Of a stretch of 37,661 nucleotides of DNA, positions 32,235-37,661 are shown piece by piece (within the stretch, counting starts at the first letter, position 1; every line of letters begins with the position of its first letter). The stretch is from Lachnospiraceae bacterium C10. GTDB lineage: Bacteria > Bacillota > Clostridia > Lachnospirales > Lachnospiraceae. The stretch is taken from contig FMTN01000029.1 in NCBI GenBank assembly GCA_900100095.1, forward strand, positions 1 through 37,661, in the 5' to 3' direction. Below the pieces are notes generated by a model. The model did no database searches. It was not told the origin of the DNA and saw only the letters and a program-made list of their open reading frames with translations. The position numbers and the translations under genes were made by a program.

Positions 32235-32841
32235 AAGTGCTCGAAAGAAACGAAAGCAGGTCATCAGTATACTTGGTATGACCGAGGAATCGGAAGCGAC
32301 AAGACTGGCGCTTGCCATCGCAAATTATTATGCATCGGTTCAACGTCGTGTAACAGGATACGGTGAGATTGCAAAAGCAACAAAGCTTGGTTATATGCTG
32401 GAAGAAAGCAGGTGTGTACCGGGGAATGTTGTGGGATTTCGTGATGGTTATCTTTTGTATTATCCACAGCTGGGAAAGCAGGAGATTGACAAATTAATGG
32501 AGGAAGACTGGGAGCGACTGATCCTTGATCAAACAATGGAGAAAGATTGTGAGATTCTTATCGGATCGGGAGCAATGCATCTTTTGATGGTAGACCCTGC
32601 GCCCTGGCGCTACCGTCAGATTCAACTGGGAATGAGAACATTGTTAGCGAATCAACAGTTATATAGGCTGCTGAAGGGGAACGCATACACCTATACAGAT
32701 GATAAGAGGGCAATATCTCATTTTCGTGAGGAATTTGGCATTGTGTTACACAGGATTCCGAGAATCTGTGATCCCTACTGTTTACAGAAGAAGGACATCA
32801 AAGCAATCCGGCGGATTTTGGCAAGAGAGGAGTTACTTTAG
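32218..32841 (+). CDS. Unknown protein, possible second degenerate P-loop domain
   Basis: I do not recognise this 207-residue protein. Its start, KQVISILGMTEESEATRLALAIANYYAS (quoted in part: ISILGMTEESEATRLALA), follows the strand-loop-helix pattern of a ParA Walker A region but has no GKT. That mirrors the C-terminal half of the kinase fusion upstream, so the two could be diverged copies that pair. A later strand-like segment (CEILIGSGAMHLLMVDPAPW) is also ParA-like in position. The tail is basic, with no membrane span. It overlaps the kinase gene by 17 bases, with AAAGGA upstream of the ATG, so they are co-expressed. A terminator lies 110 bp downstream. Confidence 0.7.
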   Translation: MPGLYRSARKKRKQVISILGMTEESEATRLALAIANYYASVQRRVTGYGEIAKATKLGYMLEESRCVPGNVVGFRDGYLLYYPQLGKQEIDKLMEEDWERLILDQTMEKDCEILIGSGAMHLLMVDPAPWRYRQIQLGMRTLLANQQLYRLLKGNAYTYTDDKRAISHFREEFGIVLHRIPRICDPYCLQKKDIKAIRRILAREELL

Positions 32842-32953
32842 CAAATTATCAATTATATTTTTAGAAAACGGTAATAAAACGCTATTCGGAGGATGTTGGT
32901 CATAAAAGGGAAGATCGATAATCTGCACATCCGAAAAAGCTAAGAAAAGGTTG

Positions 32954-32983
32954 AGCTCAGCGCAGAACAGCGCTGAGCTTTTT
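32954..32983 (+). terminator. Terminator of the kinase operon
   Basis: A perfect ten-pair stem, AGCTCAGCGC with GCGCTGAGCT, encloses AGAACA and ends in a T-run. Confidence 0.92.
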
Positions 32984-32997
32984 GAGGTGTGGAATAT

Positions 32998-33026
32998 TTG
33001 ATAGTGACAGATAGATGGTTTATAAT
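32998..33026 (+). promoter_or_regulatory. Promoter of the GH18 wall protein gene
   Basis: TTGATA (32998-33003) and a perfect TATAAT (33021-33026) have a 17-bp spacer. The start site would fall near 33033, which excludes upstream in-frame start codons of the following gene. Confidence 0.8.
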
Positions 33027-33075
33027 ACGAGATACTAGGGGGATTGGGACAAAAAGTACACAGAATGGAGAAAAT

Positions 33076-34788
33076 ATGCAAGGTTACAGGAAAAGAAAAA
33101 AGCAAAGTAACGGTAGAGTTTTGCTGGTGGTCGGACTTTTATTTCTGCTGATTGTTCTGTCTGTGGTATTCTGGGCAATCCGTTATGCACCAAGTAAAGA
33201 AATGCTTGGGCTTAGCGAGTTCTACCAGATTAAGGGGAATGAAGCAGTACTTTTTATTAACGACGAAAAAATAGACCGGAAGGAATATGCGCCTGCGATT
33301 GTAAAGGATGGGGAATATTATCTTCAGGTCAATACATTAAAGAATCGTATTGATCGTGGCTATGTATATGACAGTACAGAAAATATCCTTCGTTATGCGA
33401 CGGAAAATTCTGTGATCAACGTAAATCTAGGGGATGATTTTTACACAGTAGGAAGAAACAGTGAGAAAATGCCGCATAAGATTCTGCAATCTGATGGTGA
33501 TGCGGTGTATGTATCTCTGGATTTCGTTCGAAAGCAGACGGATATTCAGGTTCTGAAAGCAAAGAAGCCGAACCGGCTTTTAGTCTACAAAGCAGGGTAT
33601 AAACGTTCGGTTGCAAAGATTACAAAGAATACAGAAATTCGACGATTCGGAGGCCCGAAGAGCAAGATCTTAAAAGAGGTAAGCGAAGATGAGACTGTGG
33701 ATATTATCGAAAGTTACGGTTCCTGGACCAAGGTGCTTACCAAAGATGGTGTGATGGGATGCATCAAGTCTAAAGCGCTTGATCCGGCCAAAAATGTCAA
33801 GGTTAAGTCTGTTTTACCAAAGCGGACCTATCAGCATATCAAAATGGACGAGAAGGTCAATCTTCTCTGGCACCAGGTGACCAATAAGACGGCGAATGCA
33901 AGCATTGGCAATGTACTGGCGAAGGTCAAGGGAATTAATGTGATTTCCCCGACCTGGTTCACATTAAGTGACAACAAGGGAGGACTGACGGATGTAGCAA
34001 GCCTGGATTATGTCAGAACCTGCCATAATGCAGGAATCCAGGTATGGGGACTTGTAAGCAATCTTTCACAGGTCAACGTGGATACCGCGAGTGTTTTGAA
34101 TGTAACATCTGCAAGAGATAATCTTGTAAATAATCTGATTGGAAAAGCAATAGCCTACGATCTGGACGGAATCAATATCGATCTGGAGGCAATTCCGAAG
34201 AGTGCAGAGGATGGATATACACAGTTCATTCGTGAACTGTCCATCAAATGTGAGAATAATGACCTGGTGCTTTCTGTGGATAATTACTCCCCGACAGCAT
34301 CCAGTGCTCACTACAACAGGGATATACAGGCAGACTATGCGGATTACTGCATTGTCATGGCTTATGATGAGCATTATGCAGGAAGTGAAGAGGCCGGAAG
34401 CAATGCGTCAATTTCCTTTGTCAAAGAGGCAGTGGAAAAAACATTAAAAGAAGTTCCGGCGGATCAGGTCATTCTCGGTATGCCGTTCTACTCCAGAATC
34501 TGGAAGAGCGGAAAGGATGGCATGAAGACAGAGACAGTCTCTATGCTGAACAATCAAAAGGTTTTGAATGACCACAAGGCAGAAGCGAACTGGGACGAAG
34601 GCGTCGGACAGAACTATGCGGAATTCACAGAAAATGATATTCTGTGGCAGTTCTGGTTGGAGGACAGTAAATCACTGGCGTTAAAGCTTAATGTTATGCG
34701 GGACAACCGGCTGGCAGGAGGAGCCTTCTGGAAGGAAGGACAGGAAAGTCAGGATGTTTGGGATGTCATCGAAACATATATGAAGTGA
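33076..34788 (+). CDS. Membrane-anchored SH3/GH18 cell-wall protein
   Basis: The 570-residue protein has a short basic cytoplasmic start and one transmembrane segment (about residues 14-36), so the rest is outside. Residues about 50-165 resemble a copper-amine-oxidase-like N-terminal domain. An SH3-type domain follows (about 185-240, with SYGSWTKVLTKDGVMG). A glycoside hydrolase 18 barrel occupies about 265-570. Its catalytic signature DGINIDLE runs from Asp364 to Glu371, complete with the acid Glu. Related proteins include spore-germination YaaH/YdhD-type wall hydrolases. I chose the ATG at 33076 because the promoter lies downstream of the earlier in-frame ATG at 32989. The substrate (wall glycan or chitin-like) is inferred. 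Confidence 0.85.
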   Translation: MQGYRKRKKQSNGRVLLVVGLLFLLIVLSVVFWAIRYAPSKEMLGLSEFYQIKGNEAVLFINDEKIDRKEYAPAIVKDGEYYLQVNTLKNRIDRGYVYDSTENILRYATENSVINVNLGDDFYTVGRNSEKMPHKILQSDGDAVYVSLDFVRKQTDIQVLKAKKPNRLLVYKAGYKRSVAKITKNTEIRRFGGPKSKILKEVSEDETVDIIESYGSWTKVLTKDGVMGCIKSKALDPAKNVKVKSVLPKRTYQHIKMDEKVNLLWHQVTNKTANASIGNVLAKVKGINVISPTWFTLSDNKGGLTDVASLDYVRTCHNAGIQVWGLVSNLSQVNVDTASVLNVTSARDNLVNNLIGKAIAYDLDGINIDLEAIPKSAEDGYTQFIRELSIKCENNDLVLSVDNYSPTASSAHYNRDIQADYADYCIVMAYDEHYAGSEEAGSNASISFVKEAVEKTLKEVPADQVILGMPFYSRIWKSGKDGMKTETVSMLNNQKVLNDHKAEANWDEGVGQNYAEFTENDILWQFWLEDSKSLALKLNVMRDNRLAGGAFWKEGQESQDVWDVIETYMK

Positions 34789-34832
34789 TCATTTTTGATC
34801 AACATACTATATATAGAAGGAAGTAGTTAAAA

Positions 34833-35888
34833 ATGGAGACAAAAAGGTTCCATATCGATCCACAACAGATAGACCGGGAGCAGATCAAAGAGGCAGCAAA
34901 TATCCTTCGGGAGGGAGGTCTGGTGGCATTTCCGACAGAGACCGTTTACGGTCTGGGCGGGGATGCCATGAATCCCAATGCATCGAATGCTATTTATGCA
35001 GCAAAAGGCCGCCCGTCGGATAATCCCTTGATTGTGCATATTTGCGAGTATTGTCAGTTGGAGGAGATCGCATCGGAATTGCCGGATGCAGCGAAAAAGC
35101 TGGCAGACGCTTTTTGGCCGGGACCTATGACCATGATTGTAAAAAAGAATGAGAAGATCCCTCTTGAAACAACAGGAGGCCTAAATACGGTGGCTGTGCG
35201 TTTTCCAAATCATCCGATTGCAAACGCACTGATTCGGGAGAGCGGGTGTATGATTGCGGCACCAAGTGCCAACACATCCGGACGACCATCGCCGACAAGT
35301 GCCGACCATGTCTGGAATGATTTGAATGGTAAAATCGAAGGACTGATTGACGGAGGCGAAGTGAAGATTGGTCTTGAATCAACGATTGTTGATTTGACGG
35401 AGGATGTACCGATGATTCTTCGCCCGGGATATATCAATAAAGAAATGCTCGAAGAGGTAGTGGGACCCGTAAAGGTGGACCCGGCTGTTCTTGGAACAGA
35501 GAATGTACATATTAAGCCGAAGGCGCCGGGCATGCGTTATAAGCATTATGCGCCAAAGGGCAACCTTAAAATTGTGACCGGCGAAGAGAAAAACGTGATT
35601 GCAGAAATCGACAGACGATCACGGGAAGATGAGGCAGCAGGCATAAAGGTTGGTATCATTGCGACAGAAGAGACAAAACATGCATACCGGCACGGAACAG
35701 TGTTGTGCGTTGGAGAACGAAAGAATGAAGACCAGATTGCGCATAATCTTTTTGCGGTACTCCGGGAAATGGACGACCTTGGGATGGAGAATATCTATTC
35801 GGAGGATTTTTCCACACCGAGAATCGGTCAGGCGATTATGAACCGGCTGTTAAAAGCGGCGGCACATCAGGTGATTGAGGTATCGTAA
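34833..35888 (+). CDS. tsaC: Threonylcarbamoyl-AMP synthase (Sua5/TsaC type)
   Basis: The 351-residue protein makes threonylcarbamoyl-AMP from threonine, bicarbonate and ATP for the t6A37 modification of ANN-decoding tRNAs. The YrdC-like domain (about 1-215) has GLVAFPTETVYGLGGDA, KGRPSDNPLIVH and SANTSGRPSPT. The C-terminal Sua5 domain (about 235-351), with a KAPGMRYKHYAP linker, makes it the long Sua5/YwlC form. GAAGGAAG precedes the ATG. The B. subtilis gene ywlC lies near ywlE, and here too a phosphatase homologue follows 12 bp downstream. Confidence 0.94.
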   Translation: METKRFHIDPQQIDREQIKEAANILREGGLVAFPTETVYGLGGDAMNPNASNAIYAAKGRPSDNPLIVHICEYCQLEEIASELPDAAKKLADAFWPGPMTMIVKKNEKIPLETTGGLNTVAVRFPNHPIANALIRESGCMIAAPSANTSGRPSPTSADHVWNDLNGKIEGLIDGGEVKIGLESTIVDLTEDVPMILRPGYINKEMLEEVVGPVKVDPAVLGTENVHIKPKAPGMRYKHYAPKGNLKIVTGEEKNVIAEIDRRSREDEAAGIKVGIIATEETKHAYRHGTVLCVGERKNEDQIAHNLFAVLREMDDLGMENIYSEDFSTPRIGQAIMNRLLKAAAHQVIEVS

Positions 35889-35900
35889 CAGAGGAGGGCT

Positions 35901-36365
35901 ATGAGTAGAATAAAGCGAATACTGTTTACAGATCGATCCGGAAATAGCAGAGCTCCGATGGCTGCTGCTCTTTTTCAGAAAATGTATCCAAATGCCGGAA
36001 TTGAGGCACTGGCGAGAGGGTTGGTGGTGTCTTTTCCGGAACCGATGAACCAAAAGGTAGAGGCAGTCATGGCAGGCGGAGGAATCGTCTGGGAAAATTT
36101 CACATCGCAAGGATTGCAGGATGAGGAGATTAAAGAGGACACCCTTGTCCTTGTTATGGATGAAAAACAGAAGGAACATGCGATAAAGGCCTTTGCCCAT
36201 GCTACGGCGGATAATACGTTTGTGCTGTCCAAGTATGTGGGTGAAGAATTGGATATTATGGATCCGTATGGAGGTAATCTTCAGACATATGGGATCTGCT
36301 TTGAAGGATTAAAAGAAACGCTGGGAAAATTACAGACAAGATTGGAGGAAGACATTGAGCGATAA
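35901..36365 (+). CDS. Low-molecular-weight phosphatase homologue lacking the catalytic cysteine
   Basis: The 154-residue protein follows the low-molecular-weight tyrosine/arginine phosphatase fold. The P-loop region reads ILFTDRSGNSRAPMAA, where active members have a CX5R motif such as CTGNTCRS. Here the nucleophile position is Asp11, while Arg17 is kept. The codon is GAT and the frame is clean, so this is not a simple reading error. The general-acid region DPYGG near residue 119 is retained. It lies after tsaC, the place where B. subtilis has ywlE, a protein-arginine phosphatase. It is probably a pseudophosphatase or phosphate-binding protein. Activity by an unusual mechanism cannot be excluded. 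Confidence 0.8.
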   Translation: MSRIKRILFTDRSGNSRAPMAAALFQKMYPNAGIEALARGLVVSFPEPMNQKVEAVMAGGGIVWENFTSQGLQDEEIKEDTLVLVMDEKQKEHAIKAFAHATADNTFVLSKYVGEELDIMDPYGGNLQTYGICFEGLKETLGKLQTRLEEDIER

Positions 36366-36840
36366 GAGAGAGGACTATATCAGCTGGGATGAATATTTTA
36401 TGGGAATCGCAATGTTGTCGGGAATGCGCTCTAAAGATCCTAATACACAGGTGGGATGCTGTATTGTAAGTGAAGACCATAAGATACTGTCAATGGGATA
36501 TAACGGTTTTCCGACAGGATGCTCCGATGATGACTTTCCGTGGGCAAGAGAAGGTGACCCTTTGGAAAATAAATACTTCTATACAACCCATAGCGAGTTG
36601 AATGCAATCTTGAACTATCGTGGCGGAAGTCTCGAAGGCACGAGAATGTATGTGACACTTTTTCCGTGCAACGAATGTGCAAAGGCAATCATTCAGGCGG
36701 GAATAAAAGAATTGATCTATGACAGTGATAAATACAGTGATACGCCATCTACCATAGCGTCCAGAAGGATGTTGCGTGCGGCGGGGGTAACATTTCGAAG
36801 ATATGAGCATACAGAGCGTAAGGTGGAGCTTACACTGTAG
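36355..36840 (+). CDS. dCMP deaminase (ComEB-like cytidine/deoxycytidylate deaminase)
   Basis: The 161-residue zinc enzyme has the deaminase motifs HSELNAI (zinc His and catalytic Glu) near residues 81-87 and PCNEC (two zinc Cys) near 103-107. The family usually has HAE; Ser for Ala is a mild change. Substrate-site residues SKDPNTQVGC and GYNGFPTGC match dCMP deaminases, which supply dUMP for thymidylate synthesis. The start is TTG at 36355, six bases after GGAGGA, overlapping the previous gene by 11 bases. This gives the expected N-terminus SWDEYFMGIA. Confidence 0.92.
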   Translation: MSDKREDYISWDEYFMGIAMLSGMRSKDPNTQVGCCIVSEDHKILSMGYNGFPTGCSDDDFPWAREGDPLENKYFYTTHSELNAILNYRGGSLEGTRMYVTLFPCNECAKAIIQAGIKELIYDSDKYSDTPSTIASRRMLRAAGVTFRRYEHTERKVELTL

Positions 36841-36880
36841 AGATAACAAATCAGTAGGAAGATAAGGGAGGAGTTATAAT

Positions 36881-37090
36881 ATGATGACAAGAGAAGACCG
36901 GGAAAAAGTAGATGCATGTAAATTAGAGGTAAAAGAGATCGAGCAGAAGATTGCAGAGCACGAGCGTGAGCTGGAAAGCCTGCGTGCAAAGAAGACACTT
37001 CTGTTAAAAGAAATCGGTGAACATACAGATGAAAAGTATGAACAGAATCTGTTGAATCTTGTTTATGAACAAAGAAAAAAGAAAAAGTAA
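36881..37090 (+). CDS. Small coiled-coil protein of unknown function
   Basis: The 69-residue protein is almost entirely one charged helix. Residues 5-47 show heptad spacing of Val, Ile, Leu and Ala among Glu and Lys. The tail is a run of basic residues (QRKKKKK). GGGAGGAG lies upstream. An ATG two codons in would serve nearly as well. It resembles short helical proteins common in Lachnospiraceae, but I cannot assign a function. It is the last gene before the rrn promoters. Confidence 0.65.
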   Translation: MMTREDREKVDACKLEVKEIEQKIAEHERELESLRAKKTLLLKEIGEHTDEKYEQNLLNLVYEQRKKKK

Positions 37091-37098
37091 AAAAGGTG

Positions 37099-37127
37099 TT
37101 GACAGTGTGAGGGGATTTTGATAATAT
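37099..37127 (+). promoter_or_regulatory. rrn promoter P1
   Basis: A perfect TTGACA (37099-37104) and TAATAT (37122-37127) have a 17-bp spacer. It is the most upstream of three tandem promoters leading into the 16S gene. Confidence 0.75.
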
Positions 37128-37191
37128 AATCTTCGCACCGCAGAAAGCAAGAGATTCGCAAAGATGCGATGCAGAACATAATAAAAAGTGC

Positions 37192-37220
37192 TTGACAAAC
37201 AAATAACACTTTGATATTAT
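37192..37220 (+). promoter_or_regulatory. rrn promoter P2
   Basis: A perfect TTGACA (37192-37197) and TATTAT (37215-37220) have a 17-bp spacer. The hairpin TTGTTGCT-GATG-AGCAACAA (37228-37247) starts at the expected transcription start. Confidence 0.85.
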
Positions 37221-37265
37221 GAATGAGTTGTTGCTGATGAGCAACAAAGAAAAATAAAAAAGTTC

Positions 37266-37294
37266 TTGACAGAGTGAAAGAGTTGTGATAAACT
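37266..37294 (+). promoter_or_regulatory. rrn promoter P3
   Basis: A perfect TTGACA (37266-37271) and TAAACT (37289-37294) have a 17-bp spacer. A small hairpin, TGTCG-CAAGAA-CGACA (37303-37318), lies just downstream. Confidence 0.75.
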
Positions 37295-37302
37295 TAATGA
37301 GC

Positions 37303-37340
37303 TGTCGCAAGAACGACAACGGTTCCTTGAAAATTGAACA
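37303..37340 (+). promoter_or_regulatory. rRNA leader boxB/boxA-like antitermination signal
   Basis: The hairpin at 37303-37318 is followed by TTCCTTGAAAATTGAACA, which resembles the boxA sequence (TTCTTTGAAAACTGA) of Firmicutes rrn leaders. Such signals load the Nus-factor antitermination complex. Confidence 0.6.
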
Positions 37341-37468
37341 GTGAAACAACCTTGAAAGATTCCAAGAGAATTTTATTCGAGAAGACTCGAAACCTAAGAC
37401 AGTAAAGAAGAGAAGCTAAGCTTCATCTAAAGTACTGGATGAAACGAACATCTTAAATCGTGAGATTA

Positions 37469-37661
<193 letters not shown>

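Noticed and set aside
32989-33075. An earlier in-frame ATG for the GH18 protein
   Set aside because: It lies upstream of the TATAAT at 33021-33026 and so would not be in the transcript. The ATG at 33076 has a ribosome binding site and begins a sensible membrane anchor.
36717-37349. A 210-codon open frame on the minus strand across the dCMP deaminase 3' end, the coiled-coil gene and the rrn promoters
   Set aside because: It overlaps two genes and promoter elements on the other strand, has a low-complexity Leu/Ser/Phe composition typical of an antisense shadow, and has no clear ribosome binding site.

Overview
The window looks like a chromosomal segment of a low-to-mid GC Clostridia, most likely Lachnospiraceae. 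The evidence is Firmicutes-style AGGAGG ribosome binding sites, sigma-A type promoters with 17-bp spacers, a tRNA without encoded CCA, MecA, GdpP and RicT homologues, a clostridial 2[4Fe-4S] ferredoxin, and the first ~190 nt of a 16S rRNA gene. Gene order strongly recalls the origin-proximal part of Firmicutes chromosomes (B. subtilis yaaO-tmk-yaaQ-yaaR-holB-yaaT-yabB-yabC, rpsF-ssb-rpsR and yybT-rplI-dnaC). Nearly all genes are on the + strand and the window ends by entering an rrn operon, so the + strand is probably the leading strand near oriC. Neither dnaA nor oriC itself is present.

Layout. 1-1217: the end of an unidentified protein, tRNA-Lys(CTT) and trmB. 1218-3502: a convergent gap holding DnaA-box-like motifs, then a minus-strand pair of a D,D-carboxypeptidase and a coupled ArgR-like small protein. 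3701-12548: one long + strand unit that starts with an AbiEi-like regulator and a catalytically degenerate AbiEii-like partner. It runs on through an Orn/Lys/Arg decarboxylase, a guanylate-kinase-like protein, YaaR, HolB, RicT, a TrmN6-like methylase, RsmI and a sirtuin. 12584-13802: rpsF-ssb-rpsR with its own promoter, a leader and a terminator. 13873-21425: an AraC regulator, a sugar ABC importer without an ATPase, and a LacZ-type beta-galactosidase. 21510-24209: a small membrane protein, a PucR/CdaR-like regulator and a convergent MsmX-type ATPase that probably energises the importer. 24458-28332: gdpP-rplI-dnaB. 28388-28962: a redox-disulfide protein and a ferredoxin, divergent. About 29030-29755: an IS200-type insertion. 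29849-30613: mecA, minus strand. 30921-32841: a Hanks-type kinase fused to a degenerate ParA/MinD domain, plus a second degenerate P-loop-like protein. 33076-34788: a membrane-anchored SH3/GH18 wall protein. 34833-37090: tsaC, a low-molecular-weight phosphatase homologue lacking its catalytic cysteine, a dCMP deaminase and a small coiled-coil protein. 37099 onward: three tandem rrn promoters and the 16S start.

The most unusual content is a set of proteins whose enzymatic motifs are decayed but whose genes are intact and well placed. These are the pseudo-AbiEii beside AbiEi inside a housekeeping operon, the kinase/pseudo-ParA pair, and the YwlE-position phosphatase with Asp in place of the nucleophilic Cys. 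All family assignments come from reading motifs by eye; no database search was run.
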